DNA of 64,000 bases from Labia minor (Eukaryota; Arthropoda; Insecta; Dermaptera; Spongiphoridae): the NCBI GenBank assembly GCA_963082975.1, contig OY720347.1, forward strand, positions 44,095,155-44,159,154, written 5' to 3'. Positions 32,747-43,689 of this stretch are shown in pieces. The notes beneath the pieces were generated by a model that was given only the letters and a program-made list of their open reading frames with translations, was not told where the DNA came from and did not search any database. Numbering within the stretch: position 1 is the first letter of the stretch; each line of letters begins with the position of its first letter. The position numbers and the translations under genes are program-made.

Positions 32747-35700
32747 TTAAAGAAGGATAAATTCTTCAGCTGAATGTGATTCAAATACTTTTTTTACAAT
32801 ATTTTCAATAATTTGACGATATACCTCGTTGAGTGGTGCCGTAACCTCAGCCATAACTTCTTTATCATTCTCGTTTAAAAATTTATTCATATTGTCACTT
32901 AATTCTTTATTTCCGAATAAATTTTCATAATTAAAAATCGTCTTTCCAGGAGTTAATTCACATTTAATATTTTCAGCAATCATGTATTGTTTATTGTCTT
33001 TGCCGGGTTTTTGTTTTAGATCCATCTCAACCTTGACTATATTATTTTCTAAAATTTAAAAATTAAAAATGTAATTTTATATTTCATTTTTAAATAAATA
33101 TGTAATTATTTTAAATAAAAATATATTTAAATACCTAGTTTTAAATTACAATTGCCTTCTCCATTAATAGGCAATGCTAAAATTTTTCCAGTTATTTTAT
33201 ATTTTCCCTCAAATATAGAAAAGGGGTTGCTTATTCTCATTTTTAAATGTCCTGTTTTAATATCATATCTAAAATTTACATAATAAAACAAATTATTTTG
33301 TGTTTTAGAAATATGAATAATAAGTTGACCTGTGGCCAGGTCCGAACCGACCGACGGTTTGAAGTAAATTAATTTCCAACTACAGAAACAATTTCAAATA
33401 ATTTTAATATATCTATTAATGTAATAAAAAACAGATATGGATATAACATAAATATTTTTAATTTTATTTTATTTATAAAATATATGCAAGACCAGGCTGT
33501 GACGTCATGAATGGCTGGATGACGTCATATAATTTTAAATCAAGAAAAAACTAATAAATATGATTTTCCCGAGGATAAAACCAATACAAAGTGCATGATT
33601 TGTGGTGATATATAAAAAAATCTCCTTTGGTGTGAAAATAACCCTTCCTTTCCTATCATCGATTGCTAATACTACCACTTCCGGTTTCCGGATTTGCACC
33701 AAAAGTTGATCAATTCATCCCACTGATGCATTAAGTAAATATACCAAATTTCATCAAAATCGGTTGAGCTGTTCAGGCTGTACACATCTATACGGACGGA
33801 CGGACGGACGGACAGACATCATGCTAAAAATACTTTTTTCTGTTAAGAAAATGCATGATTGATTCGTGGAGATGTGTAAAAATCTCCACATGTGAAATTT
33901 GGTGTGAAAACAATACCTCCCTTACTATCGTCGGTCGGTAAAAATTGTAAGCGGAGGGGAGGAGAGGGGGGTGCGGTGAAAATTATGAGTGAAAAATGGG
34001 CTGCGATTAATCAAAGGTAGAGAAGGATGATTTAAGTAAGAATATTATTTAATTAAAAAACTAAACACAATATTTCAAATTGATAGATTTATTTATTATA
34101 AGTGCATTTCCATCGTGGTATCATCGTTTTTAGCTTTTTCATTTCAACATTAAAGTTTAGTTTAGTTTAGTTTAGTACTCATTGTCTAACAACTGAAATT
34201 CACATAAAATAAATAAATCAATCGAAATTTCATTGGGTATTTTAATTAATACTTATTCTTATTAAATTTTATACTTTTCAGTTTAATTATAGTTTATATT
34301 TTATATATAGTTTATAGCGTAGAAAAATTTTAATACTTAGTTTCTGTAATAACGAAAGATAATAATATTCGAGAAGAGTTTAAAGCGAGGTTACAAGTAC
34401 TGAAGTTTCCGATCAAGACTTAAAGCATGTTCATTGATATTGACCCTATTTCACGAACAATACCTGCCTTTAGCTTATCCAAATTGAGGGGTTTTTCAAT
34501 AAAACTTTGGATTTAAGTAAACAAAGACGACATGATCTTTAAACTCTAGATTACTTTTTTCAAAACTTTCAGATATTTTTTCTAGACTCTATATCTTATC
34601 TTATTATACTAGCAAAAAATTGTATATATATTTGTATTTTTGAGATATTTATAAAGAAAAATCGATCTGTATTAGTTCCTCCCTCGGCAAAAATCATCTT
34701 TGTTAGTTTTTTCTTAATATAAAATTGTAAATTTAAATGACGTCAGCAACTACGTCAGACAGCGCTTCCTTAAATACAAAATATTATAAATAAAATAAAA
34801 TTAAAAAAATTTATTTTAATAATATTTTGTAACCAAATTACGAAATATATATTATGTTATATTCACAGGCCATACTTTTCTGTCCTTCAGTGCATTAATA
34901 CGTACATTTAAGGGCTGTATGTTTTATTACTATTTTTTTTTTAATTTATGTTCTTTTAAATTATTTGGAATTGTTTAATATATTTTTATTTATTTCAAAT
35001 AATAATCTTAATTTTAAATATTCATAGTTAAGAATTAAGAATAATTTTTTTAAAAGTACCGAATGGTAGCTCGGTGAACCAGGTTCTGGTATATAATACT
35101 TAGAGTAAACTGTTAGAAAGGATATAATAGATATTATAGATCTTTGAGCTATAATATTGTAAAAAATATTCGTGCTTACTCTAGATCCTTTATAAATGAT
35201 TTTTCAAGATGGCTATGTTTCGCATTAATATATTCTATTTTCAATTGAGTTCCTCCTCTGTTTTCATTCAATACTGCATGTGGAATTTCTAATGGACTTA
35301 GTTGTAATAGTCCAATTTCTTTTGCCCCTTTAAAAAAATGCATTTAATTGATTAAACTATAATAAAAGTTAATAAAAAAAATCAAAATAATTCTTTACAA
35401 AATCCCCATTTTTTTATTGTAATTATAGCCATTATTATAATATAAACTATAAACTATTTGGAGACCAGCATAACTAACTCAGAGGTAGAAAGAAAAGGAG
35501 ACTTTGTGTTATACCAAAAGGGTCAATAAGCAAATAATATTTTCAATATAAGATCTTCATATTATCAATATTCATAAATTGAATCTTTATATATAAATGG
35601 ATTACTTATATATATAATTTCTTTTATAAATTTACCTTGGTAACTTTTAGTAAATACTTGTTCGATGGCTTTTCGTAAACATTCGTTCAGTCCTTTTTCT

Positions 35701-36212
35701 TCTTTCAAATTGCATATTCTTCCTGCATATTTTTCTAAAAGTTTTTACTACATTTAATTAATAAAATATCAAGAAGATAAAGAAAAAAGAAAAATATTCG
35801 TTTATGTCTATGTTTTTTTTTCAAAATAACAAAAGAAAAAAAAATTAAAAACTTTTACAAAAGATTGAGTTCAAATTAATTCAACACATCTACGATGCCA
35901 ATGATGATTATTTTTAAAGACAAATTTAATACAATGAAGTTTTTCTTTTTTTTTAATTTTACTACTAAATAAAATATAAATTTAAACATTTCTAAAGTTT
36001 TGAGGAAGACATTTTTTATTATAAATTTATTTGTTATATTTGTATTTATTTATTATTAAATATTATAAAATTGATCTTAACATATTATATTCTAATCATT
36101 AAATATCAATAAATTAATAATTTATTTTAAAAAGAGATAACATACCAATTATTGTTGAGAAAGTTATATTGAATAGTATAAAAAATAAGAAGGTAAACTT
36201 AAGGAAGAACAT
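32747..36212 (-). CDS. Takeout/JHBP-family secreted carrier, gene 1
   Basis: Takeout/JHBP proteins are small secreted insect proteins with a tubular fold that binds hydrophobic ligands such as juvenile hormone. Exons on the minus strand in transcription order: 36212-36146 (67 nt), 35734-35636 (99), 35327-35180 (148), 33268-33135 (134), 33048-32747 (302, stop). All phases close: 249 residues. Residues 1-22 are a signal peptide (MFFLKFTFLFFILFN-like). Exon 2 carries the two conserved cysteines (GRICNLKEEKGLNECLRK). The last exon holds NLFGNKELSDNMNKFLNEND and ends SAEEFILL. Exon sizes match genes 2 and 3 except exon 3, which is one codon shorter. An extra Cys (NCNLKLE) precedes the last exon. 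Intron 3 is enlarged by a complete ACCGACCGACG element and a LINE scrap. This is the most diverged of the three copies, but no damage is seen. Confidence 0.88.
33324..33943 (+). mobile_element. ACCGACCGACG-family element, full length (620 bp)
   Basis: Left end aagttgacctgtggccaggt with gaaccgaccgacggtttg just inside; right end ctatcgtcggtcggtaaaa. The mirror motif accgaccgacg/cgtcggtcggt occurs at both ends, terminal on the right but ~20 bp inside on the left. The interior has two tgacgtca-like boxes (gtgacgtcatgaatgg, gatgacgtcatataat) and a (ggac)n run. No ORF. It lies in takeout gene 1 intron 3. Confidence 0.85.
34318..34405 (+). mobile_element. LINE fragment (RT C-terminal region)
   Basis: gtagaaaaattttaatactt ... 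gaagagtttaaagcgaggtt matches 31150-31227 of the main LINE with few differences. It lies in takeout gene 1 intron 3. Confidence 0.65.
34600..35100. repeat. Degenerate repeats related to 51.9-kb region
   Basis: Two blocks: 34680-34820 resembles the interior of the ACCGACCGACG family (agttttttcttaatataaaa, gacgtcagcaactacgtcag). 34860-35090 matches 51905-52030 (cttttctgtccttcagtgca and ggctcggtaaaccaggt-like). Both are old and lack clear ends. Confidence 0.45.
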
Positions 36213-36249
36213 TGTTAAAGAATGAGACTGACGAATTTCAAATCAAATT

Positions 36250-37015
36250 GCTGCTTTTATAGAAAAACCATGTTATTATTATTATTATCTTAAAATAAAA
36301 ATAATATCTCTAACATAATAAAAAGTTATTATTTAACTATTCATACCCTTTCATCGTAAACAAAAAAATTATATTATATAATAATTTTAAGTAAAAAAAT
36401 AACATTTGACCAGTTTTTCTACTAATAAAACAAGATTATAAAAATGTCTTAAAACAAAACATTAATTATTTCTGATTTGTTTTTTAAATTTAATTGTTAT
36501 GATAGGATTTAATTCACTTGTTGATAGCTACATCAAAAGACTTTTTAACTGAGATTTTGAAAATATATATGAATCGAATTCGTTTCTTGTTTAAAAATTC
36601 TAATATAAAATGTTTTAATTCATTTTAATTCAATCAGTATATTATAAAATAATCATATCTTTTTGTGTTCTTATTTAAAATATAGTGAAAAGGGCCCGTC
36701 CACGACGGGGTTCAGTGTATATAGTTAAACACCTTCTTTGTTGATCACTTTTGACCAGCATGTCTTCTTTTTTCGACTTTTAATTTGTTTTTTTACCATA
36801 TTAATAATTGCAACGTGTTCTTTTAATTTATGAAAATTTCTGTATAGATGTTCTCAGAAAAATGAACATGGTTTAATAAACCAACGTTTAATTTATATCA
36901 TCATAGGACATCAATATTCAATATCATCAAGATAAATTTACAGAGTTATTTTACTTTTTTTGCCGAGATAATCATCGCGCCATTCTTTCTTTAGTTAATC
37001 TCAATTGGACCTTCG
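36250..37015. other. Upstream of takeout gene 1, AT-rich
   Basis: Probably includes the takeout gene 1 promoter, but I see no distinctive element apart from a small GC-rich island (gggcccgtccacgacggggt, 36690-36712). No gene recognised. Confidence 0.35.
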
Positions 37016-37269
37016 TTGTCACTCATATATGCAAACGGCACAATTTTTCAAATTAAAATATTAGTTTTATAAATTATAAATTTAAATATAAAAAATATTA
37101 CCACCTTTGTTTTAAATAAGAAAATATTAAATAATTAATATTTAATTTAATTGAAATTAATTTAAAAGGAACAATCATAATTTTAACACCGATGTTTTAA
37201 AAAAATTATTTAAAACATTCAATATAACTTGAAATTAATATTTTCATTTGTTTTTTATTTTTAATCTGT

Positions 37270-37811
37270 GTTTTTAGATCCCGGACGGTTTTTGTCCGGT
37301 ATAAAAACCGGTATTTATGTAAAAATACCGGTATTTTGTAATTACGAATTTACGAATTTACAAAATGTGTATGATTTTTTAATGACAATAGTGCCGACAA
37401 GTGTAGAATCAGAAAGAGCTTTTTCGGCCGCTGGTTATATTTGTACGAAAATTCGGTCCTCGCTTGATGATGAAACGCTTGATTCGTTGTGTTTTTTAAG
37501 AGCAAACTTTAATAAACAAAACGCAATACTTTCAATTTATATTTTTATATTTTTTTCTTCTTTAATTATATTTAATTCTTTAATTATACAATACCATACG
37601 AGCCTATTATATGTAAAATGTAAAATAGAATTTAATATTTACTTTATTTTACTTACACGTTTTTACTTTCCCGCATACTTCGTATAAGGGAAGTATTGGA
37701 ATCGTCAAAAATTTCGACTTCGAGATTTCGATAGATCTTGACGTTTTAGACCTCCCTGAGTCGGAAAATACCATTTTTCGAATTATGTCTGTGTGTGTGT
37801 ATGTATGTATG

Positions 37812-37842
<31 letters not shown>

Positions 37843-39105
37843 TGTCTGTAAGCAAATTTACTCAAAAACTAATCAAGCTAGGACTTCGAAATTTGGTACA
37901 CCGATATTATTCACAGTTTGTAGATTTCTATCAAAATTTCGTCAAAATCGGTTAACCGGAAGTGGTACTTTACCTACACTGGTTGCGTTTACCTTTCAAG
38001 TAAAGTACCAGTTTGCTTCGAGATAGTTGCTTCCTATTTTGTATATAGATTTAAAAATATAAAAAAAATTGAGATACCAAATTTCATCATGATCTGACTA
38101 CCGGAAGTGACATTTTACCTATAAAAGTAGCGTTTCTTTTCTACCGACCGACGATAGTAAGGGAGGTATTGTTTTCACACCAAATTTCACCTATGGATAT
38201 TTTTAGGTACATATCTCCACGAATCATGCATTTTTTTAACAGAAAAAAGTATTTTTAGCATGATGTCTGTCCGTCCGTCCGTATAGATGTGTACAGCCTG
38301 AACGGCTCAACGGATTTTGATGAAATTTGATATATTTACTTAATACATCAGTAGGATGAATTGTTCAACTTTTGGTGCAAATCCGGAAACCGGAAGTGCT
38401 AGTATTGCCGATCGGAGAGAGGATGTGAAGGGTTATTTTCATATCAAATTTCACGTGAGGACATATCTCCACGTGTTATGCACTTTGTATTGGTTTTATC
38501 CTCGAGAAAAATCATTTTCATTAGTTTTTTCTTAATTTAAAATTATATGACGTCACCCAGCACTTCATGACGTCACAGCCAGCCCTTATATATTATAAAT
38601 AAAATAAAATTAAAAATATTTATATTATATCCATATCTGTTTTTTTACATTTAAAATATCAGTTAACCGGAAGTAGCACTTTATTCTATATATATATATA
38701 TATAAATGTTACCAAATATCAAATTTGACACCAATAAACTAATACGAACTGGCTCTTTATCAATAACAAGTTTACACATTCTAAATATTCATTCACAACT
38801 CTTTATACCTATTTATATGCGGGAAAGTCTAGGGGAGGACACTCCCGCTTATTTTGTATCTATCTACTCCTACTCTCTCTATGTAATAAAATAAATAATA
38901 TCTACTCATTTCAGAACAATATTTATTGGATTTCATATATTATTTGTTTAAAAGTCAATATAACAACTGAGGTAAGAAGAAATATAGCTAGTAAATTTAT
39001 TATTAATAATACCGGTATTAATACCGGTATCCCGGTATTTCAAATTTCAAATACCAAATACCGGTATTCAGATTTTAGTTCGGTATTGTAAGCTCTAGTT
39101 TTAAC
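37270..39105 (+). mobile_element. hAT relic with ACCGGTATT ends, split by a composite element
   Basis: The left end is rich in ataccggtat (37290-37340) and leads straight into the C-terminal dimerisation motif of a hAT transposase (37370-37510: TIVPTSVESERAFSAAGYIC, then IRSSLDDETLDSLCFLRANF). After the 1.2-kb composite element at 37662-38854 the right end resumes with ataccggtattaataccggt (39010-39040) and gtattgtaagctctag. The N-terminal transposase is deleted. Flanking gttttta/gttttaa resembles an imperfect target duplication. Confidence 0.7.
37662..38854 (+). mobile_element. Composite short element with TTTCCCGCATA ends, copy 1
   Basis: Left end ttttactttcccgcatactt; near the right end tatgcgggaaagtctagggg then ggacactcccgcttatt, so actttcccgcata occurs inverted at both ends. 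The interior holds a (tatg)n run (37797-37840), a segment with atcggttaaccggaagtggt, and ~500 bp of the ACCGACCGACG family (from taccgaccgacg at 38141 to the atatctgttttt at ~38640), whose other terminus is missing. The inverted counterpart is at 58444-59659 with very high identity. No coding potential. Confidence 0.8.
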
Positions 39106-39229
39106 CTATAAAAATTTAGTTTGATTAAAAATTTAATTTAATTTAAATTAATTTTACTTTTAATATTATTGAATATTAGAAATTAAAATAAATATGTAAA
39201 TATCTCCCGTGGAAACTCAGCATAAAAAT

Positions 39230-39672
39230 TAATGCTGTATGAGAATATTAGATCTTCAAAGGACCAACAGTAGTCTTGTACAATGGCTGTAACTTATGTG
39301 TAAGCAGAACTATTTCATTTTCTTTAGCGTAATTGAGAGCCTCCTCAAAACCATAACTTTCGTGATTGTTCATGACTGGTTCTTATCAACATTTGGTTGA
39401 ACAAAACGAACGAAGTGATTGAAGAACTTAAGAAAACTGCCACTTATCCACTTGGATGGCTAGTTACATCACAAAAGAAATATAAGAGGGATTTTTGATT
39501 CCAGGATCAAGTACCCCTTTACCTGAAGGGATCAACTTATTTGAATCGAAATTTACACCATTTAAAGTATTTTGTAATGACCGAAACAAATGATAATATA
39601 ATGGTGTCAGATCGGGAGAATATGGTGGATGTGATAGCACATTCCCGAATTCAATATCTCTGTTCACCAAAT
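39230..39672 (-). pseudogene. Mariner transposase C-terminal relic
   Basis: The minus strand reads LSHPPYSPDLTPLYYHLFRS followed by LQNTLNGVNFDSN, the segment around and after the last catalytic acidic residue of mariner transposases. Sequence before and after is frameshifted. Terminal repeats not found. Confidence 0.6.
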
Positions 39673-39675
39673 TTT

Positions 39676-39760
39676 TGTATATTTTACAAAAGTATATGAC
39701 TCAATAGACCGGGAAAAACTTTTTCAAATCTTGATCTTAATGGGAATTAATTGTCAGAAA
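39676..39760 (+). mobile_element. LINE reverse-transcriptase fragment
   Basis: The + strand reads FTKVYDSIDREKLFQILILM-GIN, the RT motif 3 region of a non-LTR retrotransposon. It could be the region just 5' of the part preserved at 30.7 kb, but the two do not overlap, so family identity is a guess. Confidence 0.55.
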
Positions 39761-39899
39761 CCCAATAAGGTACCAAGTGATGTTTGAAATGTCAATTGTC
39801 AAAGGGTAAAATAATTTTAAGGTTAAGTGTAAAAAGTCGGGAAATGCAACTAAAGATATCTCTCTGAAAAAACGAAATTACTTTCCGAACGACCCATTA

Positions 39900-40200
39900 T
39901 AAAAATATAATTGTTATTAAGAGTTATAAAGAACAAGAAAATCAAACTAATTAATGACTTTAATTAATTAATTTTTGATATTACAGTTAATTTGAAATAC
40001 AAAAGTAAACACCTATTTCATATTTTCAAGTTTTCACTTCTAACGGCAATCCTTTTTAGTCAAATTGAATTTAATTAATTATTTTCTGAGTAGTAAGGAA
40101 TTCTGATGAAAAAAGTTGGCTTTGATAATTATTTACGCTTTATTATCCGCGGAATCTGATATTTTTACCAAAGTGTCTATGACTGCTTATGTGCTTTAAT
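39900..40200. other. AT-rich intergenic, nothing recognised
   Basis: No ORF with domain content and no terminal repeats were seen. Confidence 0.4.
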
Positions 40201-40206
40201 CTACAC

Positions 40207-40407
40207 CAGTGGTTCTCAACGTGGGGCGTACCATCAGAGGGTATTTAACTATCCAGGTAAGCAATGGAAAAAACTGATGAGTGGTCAGAAGTCCATCATT
40301 TATACTTACAATTAGTGAACCATTAAAAATTTTATAAATTTTAAAAATTTTAAAAAGTTTTCAGAAGCTCTGGTGTTGCATGGCATAAATATGGTAGGGA
40401 GACACTG
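40207..40407. mobile_element. hAT-type short element, 201 bp
   Basis: Left end cagtggttctcaacgtgggg, right end agggagacactg. Flanks are atctacac (40199-40206) and atctacat (40408-40415), a one-mismatch 8-bp duplication. Non-coding. Confidence 0.75.
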
Positions 40408-40419
40408 ATCTACATACAT

Positions 40420-41440
40420 TCTTTGTCTGATCGACTTTAAATTTTAAATATTATAAAAAATATTTTTGTATTATTAATTAATATTAATAAGAATAAGAAT
40501 ATATATAAAAAAATATATTTCAATTTTATCTGATGATTTTGTATGGATGATTTTATGGTATGAGAACTCTTTTCGTAAATTCTGGTTAATAAACACTGTC
40601 TACTATTTATCCTAATAATCTTTTTGTTTTTCAAATTAATTAAATATTTTGTACACAGGAAATCTTAAAACGAGGACATTTCTCAAGATCTTATTTTTTA
40701 CCCGATTACTGAATTTTATATTATTGTAGTAAAAACTAGTGTGAAATAAAAACCGAAGAGAAAGGATCCGTTGTACCTAATAATACCTAGATGATATATT
40801 CATATTAATTTTATTACTAATCGAAGGCAGGTATGATTTATAAAGATTTTAACCCCTCCCCTTTCCTTTCTCCCTCCCGAAAGGACGAATGAGTAAGCCT
40901 CACTGACTCTGTGAAATGTTTCTGGCTTCTCCCCTTCCCCCGAGTATTAAAAAAAATATTAGTTAGGTTTTATAGTTTAATTTTATTAACGCACAAAAAT
41001 TAAATGATTAAAATAATATATTTTTGACCTTGAAGGAGCCACTCCTTAGTATAAATTACCTCGAGTACTAACATCAATTCTTACACCCCATATTCGCACA
41101 AATAATTATTTTTATTTGCAAAGATTTAAATAAATTAAATCAGATATTTTTACAAAAAAAAAAGAATAATTTTATAATGGACCTTGAAAAATATTTTATG
41201 ATTTTTTTTTATTTTTTCAATCTAATTTTTTTTAATAAAATTTTTTTTTTAAATAAAAAAAGTTATTTACATAAAACATGTTTTATTTCTTAATATTTAA
41301 AAAAAAATGATAAGCAAAGTAACAAGTTTAGCCTTCGTGTGTAAATTAAAGCTAAACTAAGTAGATTTAAAAGAAATTTTATAATATTACACCTAATATC
41401 TGGATTCTAATTGAAAACCATTGTATTACAATTTAAAAAT
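40420..41440. other. AT-rich intergenic DNA
   Basis: Contains poly-A/T tracts and one C-rich segment (40848-40945, cccctcccctttcctttctc). No gene, RNA or repeat end was recognised. Confidence 0.45.
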
Positions 41441-41444
41441 TAGC

Positions 41445-41894
41445 TGGAGTGTCTCCACTCGACTATCTCGCAATTTGAATAGGATTAAATAACATAATAT
41501 ATTATATTTAAATTAAATTTAATTTATTAAAAATTATAAATAATAAATATTAAACCAGAGTATGTTTGGCTTTTTTTGATGGCATCACGTCACGTGTTGG
41601 AGCGTGAGATTTGGAGTGTTAAAAAATTAATTCTGGTAATTTCAGCGAATCAATCAAGCTGAAATTCTATATATAGCAATTTTATACACTTTTTAATCAT
41701 GTGAAAAATTATCTAACATATATCTTTATTTTTACGGTCACTTTAGAGGGAAAAAAATCAAAACGTTGTAAGTAATGACCCTCTTCCGGTTGAGCTACAT
41801 TTCTCAAAAGTTGATAGAAAACTACGAATTTTGAATAATGCTCATGTACCAAATTTCATCATTCTAGCTCAAATCGTTTTTGCGTAATCTTGGT

Positions 41895-41926
<32 letters not shown>

Positions 41927-42048
41927 GACAGACATTTTTCTCAACCTTAGTGAAAATGATTCAGGAACCTTCAAAACGTATAAAAACATCAAAATCTCAA
42001 CATCGAAAATTTTCGTGATCGCAATACTATCTCTTACGAGATAGTAAT
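41445..42048 (+). mobile_element. ACTATCTCG-family short element, copy 3 (604 bp)
   Basis: Begins gagtgtctccactcgactat and ends ctcttacgagatagtaata. It carries a (CA)n run at 41904-41930 followed by gacagacatttttctcaacc, as in copy 2. Interior motifs coincide with copy 2 throughout. Confidence 0.8.
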
Positions 42049-42339
42049 AATGAAGTTATATTAATGTGATTTTTTCATTAGAATTGATTATATTTAAAAA
42101 TATGATTCAAAAGTCACAATTTGCACTTCACTTTAAAAAAATCTATGGATATTTTGATTTCTCGTTAATGAAATAACTAAATTCTAAGTTGATGATCACT
42201 ATCTATTTTTTTACTGTGGACCCTATAAATAGAAATAAAATTGATAAAAAAATATATTCACGCAAAATCAAGTATAAATAAAGAGCTATATTTAAATGTT
42301 CGAAAATTTATCCAATATACCTTTTTATTTTTGAAGAAT

Positions 42340-43143
42340 AAACAAGTGGCAATTTTAGGAAAATATCATTTGCATAGACAAAAGCTATTTGCCTGGTCAA
42401 ATAGCTTCAACAATTATTTCATTTCATTTTGACTAGAGAAATAGCATTTGCCTAGACAGAAGCCATTTGGCTAAATCTTTGTTGGGCAAATATATTATTT
42501 TTCTCCATTAATTCGGCAGCTTTTAATTGTTCTTCATATGATTTTATTCGATTTGTTATAATATCCTCTTCACAACGCCAATGGTAACAATTATTTGAAT
42601 CTTATTTTGATTCACCACAAATTTGGACACGTTTTTGTTGCATGTTAAGCATGCTTAATCTGTACAGTCTTTACCTCAAATACAACAATAAAAATTAATA
42701 CCATCTTCACAATCATTTTTTTTCTAATATTTTTGGAGAAATTATATTATTTGACGTACTGGGTAATGGTTTTTCAATACATTATCTAATAATTCCTCAG
42801 ATAATATTCCACCATTTGGTACATCTTCGGATTTTTATAATTTATTTATTTTATTTATATTAAATTTATTTTTCATTAAATTAATTTAGAACTCAAAACT
42901 GCACTGAAGTTATGGCAAACTGAAGTTAGATAAATATACATATAATAAAGAACAAAAAATTTTTTGAATAATTTCATAATTGGTTACTGTAATAGTTAAA
43001 GCTATTTACCCAAGAAAGATTTAGTCAAGTGATTTTTGTTTAGGCAAATGCTATTTTCCTAGTCAAATTGAAATGAAATAATACTTTAAACTATTTGGCC
43101 AGGCAAATGCTATTTTCTTAAACTTGCCATTTGCCTTTTACAT
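42340..43143. mobile_element. Element with ~140-bp inverted repeats and a coding relic
   Basis: Left arm 42340-42490 and right arm 43003-43143 are inverted copies of each other. The left arm reads ...catttgcatagacaaaagct..., while the inverted right arm carries the repeated tag agcatttgcct. Each arm itself repeats the tag (a)gc(c)atttgcct two or three times. Between them, the minus strand is readable from about 42610 as DSNNCYHWRCEEDIITNRIK followed by SYEEQLKAAELMEKNN, with cysteine-rich codons upstream (DC..CLTC). I do not recognise the protein. Stops and frameshifts are present. Confidence 0.65.
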
Positions 43144-43305
43144 ATACACATGTTTTGAATTTAATGTATTTTACTTCGATAAAATTCATACTTGTTCACT
43201 TATACATTGTAAAAAAAAAATTTGATTTTTGTTATTATTATATTTTAATATTAATATTTTTTTATTTATTAAATTATTTATATGTTCCTCTTTAACCCTT
43301 TCCGG

Positions 43306-43673
43306 CAGGGCCGGCCCTAGAGCCGAGCCAGTAAGGCCATGGCTCGGGGCGCTTGGCTGGTAGGGGCGCCATTATGAAAAAAAAATTAATCCTTCGCAAG
43401 ATATCAGGGCTTATAAGACTTAATAGTAAATAAAAAATTATGGTACGCAATAAAAAAATTGCGTTTATTTAAAATAAGTAGTAAATTATTACATTTTTAA
43501 AAATATAATGTTGATATACCAAGATATCTCCTTTTTAGGAAGATAAATAAAAATATTTTTTTAATAACAAACAAAAATTTTTTAGTTGATTCTTTTTTTT
43601 TTGCTTGTTAAAACATATGGGGCGAACTTTAGACCCTTGGCCTAGGGCGCCATAAGAGCTCGGGCCGTGCCTG
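43306..43673. mobile_element. hAT-type short element with intact TSD, 368 bp
   Basis: Left end cagggccggccctagagccg, right end gctcgggccgtgcctg. Both flanks read ctttccgg (43298-43305 and 43674-43681), a perfect 8-bp duplication. Interior AT-rich with GC-rich subterminal segments. No ORF of note. Confidence 0.88.
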
Positions 43674-43689
43674 CTTTCCGGGGCTTGGA

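Larger units (their letters stand above)
37020..39205. repeat. AT-rich interspersed repeat, copy B, split by a hAT insertion
   Basis: 37020-37268 and 39120-39205 together align with 958-1340. The intervening ~1.85 kb is the hAT relic with the composite element inside it. This identifies the oldest layer of a three-level nest. Confidence 0.55.

Noticed and set aside
37649..37855. ORFs reading through the (TATG)n microsatellite (also 59241-59675 on the other strand)
   Set aside because: They translate microsatellite and non-coding element sequence (VCMY-type runs) and are artefacts of repeat composition.
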